From assembly GCA_041862375.1 (NCBI GenBank), contig JBGVTE010000100.1, forward strand, positions 1 to 58,709: 58,709 nt of DNA, read 5' to 3'. The notes below the pieces were generated by a model. It was not told the origin of the DNA and did not search any database. It saw only the letters and a program-made list of their open reading frames with translations. Both the position numbers and the translations under genes were made by a program. Positions 14,916 to 22,737 of this stretch are shown one piece after another (the stretch's first letter is position 1; the number at the start of each line of letters is the position of its first letter). The DNA comes from WVZL01 sp041862375 (GTDB lineage Bacteria > Acidobacteriota > Aminicenantia > Aminicenantales > Aminicenantaceae).

Positions 14916-17069
14916 ATGAATAAGAAGATAATAGTCATCGCAGGATTACTCATTTTGTATTCAGGACTTCAGGGGATTGTTCCCCAAAAATGGGAGTTGC
15001 GGAACAAAGATGATTTCTTGAAGGGAAAACTAGATGGCATATCGATTTCTTTCGATGGGATTCTGTCTCTTTCTCCAAAAGAGGAAGAAATTGAAGGGCC
15101 GGCTGAGGATTTTTACCTGTCGTTTCTCCTCACTTCTCAAGGAGTGATCTATCTGGGAACAGGCCATAGCGGAAGAATATACGAGATAAATTCCCAGGGG
15201 AAAGCAGAGCTTTATTTCCAAACCCCGGAGATGGACGTTACCTGCCTTGTTCAGGATAGAAAAGGAAACATTTACGCAGGGACGTCTCCCAACGGGAAAG
15301 TTTATAAAATAACAGATAAAGAAAAAGGGGATGTATTCTTTAATCCTGCTGAAAAATACATCTGGGATTTGCTTTTTATCGATAATGATAATTTATTGGC
15401 CGCTGTTGGAGAGACGGGCGGTATTTATGAGATAAACAAGGAGGGAGAGGGAAGGCTTGTCCTTGAAGCAGAAGAGAATCATATTCTCTGCCTGAAAAAG
15501 GATACTGAGGGAAACCTCATCGCAGGAAGTGGAGGGAATGGTCTTCTTTATCGAATATCGCCTCAAAGAAAAGCCATAATTCTTTTCGAATCTCCCTATG
15601 AGGAGATAAAGAGCATAGCTTTTGATGATAGAGGGAATATCTATGCAGCAGCGGGAGGGACTATAACCAAGCCAGAAAAGGAAGAGGCTGCACCGGCTTT
15701 AATAAAATCGGCAACAGATATAACTATCACTGTTACTCCGGCATCCTCTCCTTCCGAAAAACGTATTCCTTCATTCCAGAAACAGCCGAGTACTTTGTAC
15801 AAGGTAAGCCCGGAGGGAATGGCAAAAAGGCTGTGGTCCTCGAGTGAAGATTTAATTTACACCTTGCTCTGGGATACAGCAGAGAAGAGACTTCTCTTTG
15901 GTACAGGAAACAAGGGAAGAATTTTTACTGTTGATAGGGATGAGAAAATATCCCTCCTTATCCAGAAGAATTCTGAGCAGGTCTATTACCTTCAGTCTTT
16001 TGATACGAGAATTTATGTGCTCTCTAATAATCCCTCCGGTTTGAGTCTAATGTATCCTGAGCAGAGATTTGGCGGGGAGTACACAAGCCATGTACTGGAT
16101 AGCAAGATTCTTTCCTCCTGGGGAAGAATAAGCTGGGAAGCTGAACTGCCTTCAGGAACAACACTTCAGTTTCAAACGCGAAGCGGAAATTCTAAAGAGC
16201 CAAACCAGACCTGGAGTGATTGGTCACCACCCTACCAGAAGACAGAAGGAGAATTAATTCTCAGTCCCAAAGCTCGCTACCTTCAGCTTAAAGTTATGTT
16301 CAAGAGCCAGTCAGGGAAGTTATCACCCTTGCTTGAAACAATTAATCTTTTTTATCTCCAGTCGAATGTTGCTCCCCTCATTACTAAGCTGGAGTTGTTA
16401 GCTCCGAACAAGGTTTACCTCAAACCTCCTGTGCAGGAAGAAGTTATTTGGGGGTATGAGGAGGATATTGATCAAAAATCTTCAAAAGAGAAAGAATCTA
16501 AAACCTATGTAGTAATGAAAAAAGTTGATCGAAAAGGATTTCAGACTATTGAGTGGGGTGCTATCGATCAAAACGAAGATAGTCTAGTGTATTCTCTTTT
16601 CATTAGGAGAGAAAATGAAAACAAGTGGCGGGTGTTGAAAGAAAAATGGTCTGAAGAGATTATTGCCTTTGATACACTTTCTTTTCCTGATGGGGTCTAC
16701 TTCGTGAAATTAGTAGCATCTGACCTTCCTTCTAATCCTCCAGGTTACGAGCTTGAGACAGAAAAGATAAGCCAGCCACTGATAATTGATAACTCGCTTC
16801 CTGTTGTCGGAAGTTTCCAGGCAGAAAAAAATAAGGATACGTTGGAAGTAACGTTTGAGACCGAAGATTCCCTCTCTTATATCAAAGAAGTTAAATATCT
16901 CGTCAGACCAGATGAGTGGAGAACTGTTTTCCCTGTGGATGGAATTTGTGATTCGAAAAAGGAAGCGTTTAAAATTTCAGTAAAGCTTTTGCCGAATTCA
17001 GACAACCTTATCTCTGTAAAGGTAAAGGATAGCCACCATAATATAGGCGTTTACAGACACACTTTTTGA
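14916..17069 (+). CDS. Exported beta-propeller protein with C-terminal beta domain
   Basis: A 717-residue protein with a signal peptide (MNKKIIVIAGLLILYSGLQG). Residues about 60-370 consist of repeated blades with the pattern 'G-x-I/V-Y-x-G-T/A-G-x-x-G-x-I/V-Y-x-I' (IYLGTGHSGRIYEI, IYAGTSPNGKVYKI, LIAGSGGNGLLYRI, LLFGTGNKGRIFTV), a seven-bladed propeller of the two-component-regulator or WD type. The rest (about 400-717) resembles fibronectin-III-like or sugar-binding beta sandwiches (QTWSDWSPPY, then DGVYFVKLVASD). No enzyme motif is seen. The start is ATG 14916 with TAGGAG upstream. It is co-transcribed with the S55 peptidase, which suggests a binding or substrate partner for it in the periplasm; that is inference. 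Confidence 0.75.
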   Translation: MNKKIIVIAGLLILYSGLQGIVPQKWELRNKDDFLKGKLDGISISFDGILSLSPKEEEIEGPAEDFYLSFLLTSQGVIYLGTGHSGRIYEINSQGKAELYFQTPEMDVTCLVQDRKGNIYAGTSPNGKVYKITDKEKGDVFFNPAEKYIWDLLFIDNDNLLAAVGETGGIYEINKEGEGRLVLEAEENHILCLKKDTEGNLIAGSGGNGLLYRISPQRKAIILFESPYEEIKSIAFDDRGNIYAAAGGTITKPEKEEAAPALIKSATDITITVTPASSPSEKRIPSFQKQPSTLYKVSPEGMAKRLWSSSEDLIYTLLWDTAEKRLLFGTGNKGRIFTVDRDEKISLLIQKNSEQVYYLQSFDTRIYVLSNNPSGLSLMYPEQRFGGEYTSHVLDSKILSSWGRISWEAELPSGTTLQFQTRSGNSKEPNQTWSDWSPPYQKTEGELILSPKARYLQLKVMFKSQSGKLSPLLETINLFYLQSNVAPLITKLELLAPNKVYLKPPVQEEVIWGYEEDIDQKSSKEKESKTYVVMKKVDRKGFQTIEWGAIDQNEDSLVYSLFIRRENENKWRVLKEKWSEEIIAFDTLSFPDGVYFVKLVASDLPSNPPGYELETEKISQPLIIDNSLPVVGSFQAEKNKDTLEVTFETEDSLSYIKEVKYLVRPDEWRTVFPVDGICDSKKEAFKISVKLLPNSDNLISVKVKDSHHNIGVYRHTF

Positions 17070-17074
17070 AACAG

Positions 17075-17641
17075 CTATCCGCTTTTAACTCTTTCTAAAT
17101 ATTTATCTTCTCTTGTATCGATGCGGACAATGTCTCCTTCTTTGATGAAAGGAGGAACATTGACTGTAATCCCGTTTTCAAGGACTGCAGGCTTGTTGCT
17201 GGCGGAGGCAGTGGCTCCCTTGAGGAAAGGCTCAGTCTTTACTACTTTTATATCCAGGGTGATGGGGAGTTCCACACCAACCGGTTTCCCGCCATGAATT
17301 TCTACAGAAAATATTACATTGGGAATGAGGTATTTAACGTTGTCCCCAATTATTTCCGAAGGGAGTTTGATTTGTTCATAATTTTCAAGATTCATAAAAA
17401 TATAATCTTCTCCACTTTGATAAAGAAACTCCATCTCAATATTTTCGAGAAATGCCTGTTCAACGCGGTCTTTTGAACGTAATCTGTAATCCAAGAGCGT
17501 TTGATCTTTGAGGTTCCGGAGCTTTGTCTGAATTAACGCCTGGCCTTTTCCAGGAGTAAGGTGTACTGCTTCGAGTACCTTGTAGAGATTTTCATCAATT
17601 TTTATAACCATGCCTTTTCTTATCTGAGTTGCGGATATCAC
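17075..17641 (-). CDS. efp: Elongation factor P
   Basis: A 188-residue translation factor that relieves ribosome stalling at polyproline stretches. It has the three beta-barrel domains of EF-P: N-terminal KOW-like domain (residues 1-65), central OB domain (FLYQSGEDYIFMN) and C-terminal OB domain ending VRIDTREDKYLERV. The tip loop reads LTPGKGQA with K32 at the site that is post-translationally modified in many bacteria. No epmA/epmB or earP gene is in the window, so the modification is unknown. It overlaps the GHMP kinase gene by four bases, so the two are translationally coupled, with the kinase first. It converges with the propeller gene, five bases apart. Confidence 0.95.
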   Translation of the reverse strand: MISATQIRKGMVIKIDENLYKVLEAVHLTPGKGQALIQTKLRNLKDQTLLDYRLRSKDRVEQAFLENIEMEFLYQSGEDYIFMNLENYEQIKLPSEIIGDNVKYLIPNVIFSVEIHGGKPVGVELPITLDIKVVKTEPFLKGATASASNKPAVLENGITVNVPPFIKEGDIVRIDTREDKYLERVKSG

Positions 17642-18720
17642 TGAACCTCCTTTCTGACTCCTTCATCCACTCGAACAATATATGTCCTTGCCCCAATTTT
17701 TTTTAAGGTTTCGGCCACTTTTTCTGCATTACCAGGAGCATAGGCAAACATGCAGCCTCCTCCTCCTGAGCCGTTTGTCTTTGCCCCTAAGGCTCCGGCA
17801 CTGAGAGATGTTTCGATCATTTGCTCGATTTTTTGAGTGGAAATCCGGAGGTTATCCCTCAATACAGAGTGCTGGAGTGAGAGAAGTTGACCAAAACGGA
17901 TGTGGTCAAAGTCATCTGACTCGAAAAGCGCTTCTCCTTCCTGTGTTAAATCACGAGTTTTAAGGGTGCCTTGGAGGAGTCTTTTTTCATCAAGAGGAAG
18001 ATTTTTGATTTGTGCCTTAGCTTCAGAGGTTTGAGAGCTTTTTAGAGTGAAGCCCTTTATTCGCTTTCTCATGTGAGCTTCTCCGTTGAGAACGTGTCTC
18101 TTTATGTAGCCGAGCATTCCTGTTGTATCTTTTTTCTGGAGAGAGTCGGCCAGCACGAATTCTTTTAAAGGGCTTGTGAATTTTTTTACTCTCATCTTCT
18201 CTCCGAAATGAATAGCGATAACTCCTCCCAAAGAGGAAGAATAATGGTCCATTTCTCCGCCTGGCTCATTGAACTCAACTACTTCTGATAGAAAGCTCCA
18301 TTTGGCAATTTTTTCAGGAATGAGGGCATTGAAGTCCTTGGCTGCTTCCAGGAGGAACTTTGTCCAGGCCACAACTAGAGCAGACGAGCTGGCTGTGCCG
18401 GAATTTATGGGTATATTACCTTGAATAAGACAGTCCCATCCAGAGGAGATCGTGATTCCTTTTCTGTTAAGGATATTGATTGCACTCCTTAGATAGTCTC
18501 TTTCCTTGTAGTACGGTAATTCTTTTTCGAGCGAAAATTCAAGTTCTTCTTCCGTATCGGGAAGGCTGATTTTGAAAATTTTATCTTTTCGCTTTCTTCC
18601 GCTGATAAAGATTCTTAAGTTAATAGCTGCTGGGATGACAGGCAGGTCAAAGTAGTCTTGGTGTTCCCCGAATAGGCACAGTCTGCCTGGTGCTGAAACC
18701 TTAAGGTCAAAATATTTCAT
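17638..18720 (-). CDS. GHMP family kinase
   Basis: A 360-residue small-molecule kinase. The three GHMP motifs are present: an N-terminal galactokinase-like signature GRLCLFGEHQDY (residues 12-23), the phosphate-binding loop PINSGTASSSA, and the C-terminal GAKTNGSGGGGC. The first motif suggests a sugar kinase (galactokinase, arabinokinase, glucuronokinase) rather than a mevalonate-pathway kinase; the substrate is not determined by the visible residues. The gene ends four bases inside efp and forms a two-gene operon with it, an arrangement with no obvious metabolic logic. Length is within the family range. Confidence 0.85.
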   Translation of the reverse strand: MKYFDLKVSAPGRLCLFGEHQDYFDLPVIPAAINLRIFISGRKRKDKIFKISLPDTEEELEFSLEKELPYYKERDYLRSAINILNRKGITISSGWDCLIQGNIPINSGTASSSALVVAWTKFLLEAAKDFNALIPEKIAKWSFLSEVVEFNEPGGEMDHYSSSLGGVIAIHFGEKMRVKKFTSPLKEFVLADSLQKKDTTGMLGYIKRHVLNGEAHMRKRIKGFTLKSSQTSEAKAQIKNLPLDEKRLLQGTLKTRDLTQEGEALFESDDFDHIRFGQLLSLQHSVLRDNLRISTQKIEQMIETSLSAGALGAKTNGSGGGGCMFAYAPGNAEKVAETLKKIGARTYIVRVDEGVRKEVQ

Positions 18721-18793
18721 ATTATTTATTTATATAAGTAAGCTTTACCTGTCAAACTAAAAATGTAAAAATAAAACCTTCCCCATTTTCTCC

Positions 18794-18820
18794 TTGACAG
18801 TTTGTTCCTTACTGTATACT
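18794..18820 (+). promoter_or_regulatory. Putative promoter very close to the MBL start codon
   Basis: TTGACA (18794-18799) and TATACT (18815-18820) with a short 15-base spacer. Transcription would begin near 18827, about eight bases before the ATG at 18835, leaving no room for a ribosome site. That fits the absence of a Shine-Dalgarno sequence and suggests a nearly leaderless mRNA. Confidence 0.4.
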
Positions 18821-18834
18821 GTTCTCCTGTAAAA

Positions 18835-19617
18835 ATGGGAGAATTATATTTCTTGGGCACTGGAGGTTCTGTAGCTACGCCTGAAAGGGATAATACATCA
18901 TTCGGGTTGAAGACGAATGCGAATGCAACACTCGTTTTAATTGACTGTACTGGAAGCGTAATAAAAAAAATAAAGCAGTGTGATTTAAATCCTTTGGATG
19001 TTCGTTCCATTCTCATCACCCACATTCATCCTGATCATGTCTTTGGCCTTCCTTCATTCGTTCACAGTCTTATGTTTGAAGATACCTTTGTTCGTATTTA
19101 TGGTTCAGAAGAGACCATTGATTTTTGCCGGAAACTTCTCGATTTATTCAATTTACTGGAAAGAGAACTTAAGATACGATTGGATTTTATTCCGGTAAAG
19201 CCAGGGGAGGATTTCGAACTGGCTTATTCCCTGGAAATAGAGGCATTCGAGGTTCCTCATAGTTCCTCTTCCTTAGGTTTTCACTTTATTTTAAGAAAAG
19301 AAGGCAAGGAAATAATCTATTCCGGAGACACGCCGGTCAACTCTGCTCTTTTCAAGAGAGCAGAGGGAAAGGATTATCTTATTCACGACTGCAGCACTCC
19401 CTCCAGATATTTCATAGAGTATCCTTCTCTGAGCACTATGCATACTAATTCTTTAGAGCTGGGTAAGCTTGCCCAAGAAGCGCAGATAAAGTGTCTGGTT
19501 CCCTGTCATTTCTTCGGAGAGTTGGAGTTTTCTCTTTCTGAAATAGAGGAAGAGATAAAGAAAAATTATCAGGGGAAATTGATAATTCCCAAAGACTTAG
19601 AAAAAATTATTTTATAA
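18835..19617 (+). CDS. Metallo-beta-lactamase fold hydrolase, RNase Z-like
   Basis: A 260-residue cytoplasmic MBL-fold protein. It opens with MGELYFLGTGGSVATPERDNTSFG, the arrangement of RNase Z/ElaC-like enzymes. The zinc motif is H63-I-H65-P-D67-H68 (THIHPDHVFG). Later ligands are visible in EVPHSSSSLGF, YSGDTPVN, the MHTNS block, and VPCHFFGE. RNase Z cuts the 3' trailer from tRNA precursors; other proteins of this shape are phosphodiesterases, so tRNA processing is not proved. I place the start at ATG 18835, where the conserved N-terminus begins; an in-frame upstream start at 18802 would add 11 unrelated residues and overlap the promoter. No ribosome site is seen. Confidence 0.8.
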   Translation: MGELYFLGTGGSVATPERDNTSFGLKTNANATLVLIDCTGSVIKKIKQCDLNPLDVRSILITHIHPDHVFGLPSFVHSLMFEDTFVRIYGSEETIDFCRKLLDLFNLLERELKIRLDFIPVKPGEDFELAYSLEIEAFEVPHSSSSLGFHFILRKEGKEIIYSGDTPVNSALFKRAEGKDYLIHDCSTPSRYFIEYPSLSTMHTNSLELGKLAQEAQIKCLVPCHFFGELEFSLSEIEEEIKKNYQGKLIIPKDLEKIIL

Positions 19618-19813
19618 AAAAGGGGACAGGCTACTTTTTTATATTTTGCCAATTTTTGGCACTTTTTTCCGGGTAAAAAAAAGGGACTGACAACTTTTGT
19701 TAAAAAAGTGACATGTCCCCTTTTTTATTGCTATAGAAAAGGGACATAGCTATACGGCACACTGTATGGTGACAAAAATTGTTATTTATAAAAAAAGTAG
19801 CCTGTCCCCTTTT
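19618..19813. repeat. Nested palindromic repeat with GGGGACAGGCTAC arms
   Basis: Outer arms at 19618-19643 and 19787-19813 are almost perfect inverted copies built on GGGGACAGGCTACTTTTTTA. Inside are a short hairpin TGCCAA-TTT-TTGGCA (19647-19661) and further arms of a related type (AAAAAAAGGGACTGACAAC and GTGACATGTCCCCTTTTTT, then AAAAGGGACATAGC). It looks like two related palindromes joined or inserted into each other. It begins right at the stop of the MBL gene and may also terminate transcription. Confidence 0.75.
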
Positions 19814-19882
19814 ATTTATGAAATAATTGAATTCTTAACGAGATAAGCAGAACAAAAAGAACAAGCAGAAATGGAGGTAATA

Positions 19883-21559
19883 ATGAAATTAATATATATT
19901 TTGTTTCCGGCATTAATTTTTACTCTGGCTGCTTCGTGTATCTCAATTGATAAAAAAGATGTTGCTGATATGGTTCTCACAAATGGAGAAATCTGGACAG
20001 TGAATCCTGACTTGCCATGGGCTGAGGCAGCTGCTGTGGAGGGTGAAAGAATTATAAAAGTTGGCTCAACTGAGGAGATTAAAAAGTTAATCGGGACTGA
20101 TACCGAAGTCATATATTTAAACGGAGATCTGGTACTCCCAGGATTTATCGATAGCCACGCTCATTTTATTGACGGAGGCTTTTCACTTCTGAGCATAAAT
20201 TTAAGGGAGGCTTATTCTCGAGAAGAATTTATCGAGTTGATCGGAAATAAGGCACGTGAGCTTGAAAGAAACCAGTGGATTCTCAACGGTGACTGGGATC
20301 ACCAGCAATTTGACCCGCCTGAGCTTCCAAGGAAGGAGTGGATAGACAGTGTCACTCCCAATAATCCTGTCTGTGTGAACCGCCATGATGGACACATGGT
20401 CCTTGTAAACAGCTTAGCTTTGAAGATCGCTGGTATTACCAAGGATATCTCTTCTCCAGAAGGTGGTGAAATAGTTAAAGATCCGAATACAGGTGAGCTT
20501 ACAGGTGTTCTTAAGGATGCAGCCATGAATCTTGTCCAAAGACACATTCCAGAGCCCTCCCTTAAAGAAGAGACAAAGGCGGCGGAAATAGCTCTCAGGC
20601 ATGCTTCTGAGTTTGGAGTTACTTCTATTCATGATATGGGTAATGCCTCGAATTTTGAAATTTATCAGGAACTTTTAAGGCAGAATAAGCTGACAGCTCG
20701 CCTTTACGTTTACTTTCCCATAACAGAGGTAAAAAACTTTATTAACCTAAAAATAAAAGCTCCCTTCGGGAATGATTTCTTAAAGATTGCAGGTCTGAAA
20801 GGGTTTGTTGATGGTTCTCTGGGATCATCCACTGCTCTCTTTTTTGAGCCTTACACTGATGATCCTACAAAAACTGGAATTCTATATTCCCATATGTTAC
20901 CTGAAGGTATCATGGAGAAGAGAATCATGATGGCTGACAAAGAAAAGCTTCAAGTAGCAATCCATGCTATAGGCGATAAGGCAAATAATATAATCCTCGA
21001 CATTTTCGAAAAAGCTATCGCTCAGAACGGGGAAAGGGACAGAAGATGGCGAATTGAACATGCCCAACATCTTCTCCCTGAGGATATAGAACGCATGGGC
21101 AAGCTCGGTATTATTGCCTCAGTTCAGCCCTACCATGCAATAGATGATGGGCGCTGGGCTGAAAAAAAGATAGGAAAAGAGAGATGCCAGTATACCTATG
21201 CCTTCAATTCTTTGCAGGGTAAAGGCGCCCGTCTTGCTTGTGGGTCGGACTGGACTGTAGCTCCTTTAGATCCGTTAACTGGTATTTATGCTGCAGTGAC
21301 TCGTAGTACAACAGATGGCAGGAATCCAAATGGATGGATACCGAGAGAAAAAATTTCTCTCGAAGACGCTATTAAAGGGTACACTTTAAACGGTGCTTAT
21401 GCCGAGTTTTCCGAAAGTATTAAAGGCTCAGTAGAAGAGGGAAAATTGGCTGATTTAGTAATTCTAGACAGAAATATCTTTAAGATTTCTCCTGAAGAAA
21501 TTCTAAATACTGCAGTAAAAATGACCATCTTAAATGGTAAAATCGTATACAGGAGATAA
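19883..21559 (+). CDS. Exported YtcJ-like amidohydrolase (possible lipoprotein)
   Basis: A 558-residue metal-dependent amidohydrolase of the Amidohydro_3/YtcJ group. I start it at ATG 19883 because GGAGG sits six bases upstream; an ATG four codons earlier has none. The N-terminus is a signal segment ending LAASC (Cys18), a possible though imperfect lipobox, so it may be a membrane-anchored periplasmic enzyme. Motifs in order: DSHAHFIDGG, NRHDGHMVLVNS, DGSLGSSTALF, HAIGDKANN, RRWRIEHAQHL and ACGSDWTVAPL, which give the expected histidine and aspartate ligands of the TIM barrel. The substrate is unknown; relatives hydrolyse amide or carbamate bonds. It is closely followed by the ion exchanger gene. 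Confidence 0.85.
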   Translation: MKLIYILFPALIFTLAASCISIDKKDVADMVLTNGEIWTVNPDLPWAEAAAVEGERIIKVGSTEEIKKLIGTDTEVIYLNGDLVLPGFIDSHAHFIDGGFSLLSINLREAYSREEFIELIGNKARELERNQWILNGDWDHQQFDPPELPRKEWIDSVTPNNPVCVNRHDGHMVLVNSLALKIAGITKDISSPEGGEIVKDPNTGELTGVLKDAAMNLVQRHIPEPSLKEETKAAEIALRHASEFGVTSIHDMGNASNFEIYQELLRQNKLTARLYVYFPITEVKNFINLKIKAPFGNDFLKIAGLKGFVDGSLGSSTALFFEPYTDDPTKTGILYSHMLPEGIMEKRIMMADKEKLQVAIHAIGDKANNIILDIFEKAIAQNGERDRRWRIEHAQHLLPEDIERMGKLGIIASVQPYHAIDDGRWAEKKIGKERCQYTYAFNSLQGKGARLACGSDWTVAPLDPLTGIYAAVTRSTTDGRNPNGWIPREKISLEDAIKGYTLNGAYAEFSESIKGSVEEGKLADLVILDRNIFKISPEEILNTAVKMTILNGKIVYRR

Positions 21560-21568
21560 CTCGAACAA

Positions 21569-22552
21569 ATGATATTTGTTTATTTTCTGGCGATGATTCT
21601 CTCCTTTACCGTCCTGTTTAAGTGTGCGGATTGGTTTGTCGACGGGGCTTCTGCTCTTGCTCGCATCATGAATATTCCGAAAATGATTGTGGGAATTGTT
21701 CTTGTAGGATTAGCTACCACTGCTCCAGAATTCGGTGTTTCGGTTGTTTCTGCATTTTATAAACATCCTGAGATTGCTCTGGGTAACGCCGTAGGATCAG
21801 TAATATGCGATGATGGAATTGCAATAGCCCTTGCTGCTCTTATTGCCCCTGCAGCCATCATGGTGAATTGCCGGATTCTTAAGACTGCCAGTCTATTTCT
21901 GCTTTCAATTGATATCGGGGCCTACCTATTGGCAAAAAATGGTATAGTCGGACGGGTCGAAGGGTTGCTGTTTATTGTTGTCTTATGTCTCTATTTTATC
22001 TTTATTTTAAAATACCAGGGTAAAAATTTTTATAAACCTAGCCGTGAAGATGATAAAGAGGATCAAGGTAGAAGTGATGCTTTCCTGGAGAGAAAGGTTC
22101 GCTTGAGAAGACCGCTGCTTCTTTTTATGGGAGGAATTGCAGGCGTTTTTATTACCAGTCGTGTTGTCCTCTGGGCTGCCATTAACATCGCCAGATACTT
22201 TGAGATTTCTGAAACTATTATCGCCTTGACTGTGATCGCTATCGGCACTTCTCTTCCCGAGATAAGTACCTGTATAACCGCAGCTTTGAAGGGAGAAGGA
22301 GAAATTGCTGTGGGAGACATTATTGGAGCAGATATCCTTAATATTTTGTGGATCATAGGTATGTCTTCTGTAGTAAGACCGATAAAAGTAGAAGTGGAAG
22401 TCATAAATTTCACCTTTCCCTATATGATTTTAGTGGTAGCAACAATGCTGGCAGCGATGAGAATCAGGTGCCGCTTGGGGAAGGTTAAAGGATTGCTCCT
22501 TATTACACTTTATATTATTTATATTATCCTCACCCTTAAATTTTTCACCTGA
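21569..22552 (+). CDS. Na+/Ca2+ exchanger family membrane protein
   Basis: A 327-residue integral membrane antiporter of the calcium/cation antiporter (YrbG/CaxA) family, with about ten hydrophobic helices in two halves. The duplicated alpha repeats that form the ion site are clear: GLATTAPEFGVSVVSA then GNAVGSVICDDG in the first half, AIGTSLPEISTCITAA then GDIIGADILNILW in the second. The acidic residues (TAPEF, SLPEI) expected to bind cations are present. A soluble loop of about 40 residues lies between the halves (KPSREDDKEDQGRSD). The start lies nine bases after the amidohydrolase stop, with AGGAG overlapping that gene's end, so the two are probably co-transcribed. Ion specificity is not readable. 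Confidence 0.88.
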   Translation: MIFVYFLAMILSFTVLFKCADWFVDGASALARIMNIPKMIVGIVLVGLATTAPEFGVSVVSAFYKHPEIALGNAVGSVICDDGIAIALAALIAPAAIMVNCRILKTASLFLLSIDIGAYLLAKNGIVGRVEGLLFIVVLCLYFIFILKYQGKNFYKPSREDDKEDQGRSDAFLERKVRLRRPLLLFMGGIAGVFITSRVVLWAAINIARYFEISETIIALTVIAIGTSLPEISTCITAALKGEGEIAVGDIIGADILNILWIIGMSSVVRPIKVEVEVINFTFPYMILVVATMLAAMRIRCRLGKVKGLLLITLYIIYIILTLKFFT

Positions 22553-22572
22553 AAATAAATGAGTGAATAAAT

Positions 22573-22596
22573 AAGGACAGGTTCTGTTCTTTTTTC
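22573..22596 (+). repeat. Solo GGACAGGTTC repeat arm
   Basis: AAGGACAGGTTCTGTTCTTT and onwards resembles one arm of the GGGGACAGG palindromes at 19618 and 53362, without a visible partner arm. It lies just after the exchanger gene. Confidence 0.4.
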
Positions 22597-22620
22597 CGTA
22601 TATTTTAGATTTGAGTTTGG

Positions 22621-22657
22621 GACTATTTTAATTTTCATCACGGGAAAAAAGATGCTT
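22621..22657 (-). repeat. Solo end of the MITE-like element
   Basis: These 37 bases are almost identical to the reverse complement of the left 37 bases of MITE copy B (43982 onward), including ATTTTCATCACGG and the AAAAAAGATGCTT terminus. No second end is found nearby, so it is a decayed copy or a solo end. It lies about 80 bases upstream of the redox island. Confidence 0.65.
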
Positions 22658-22737
22658 ACTTTTTTGTTCCTTATATTTACCTTAAAAGGATTATTTGATA
22701 TTATAGTGCGTTCTTTTTTTTAGGACAGGAGGAATAG

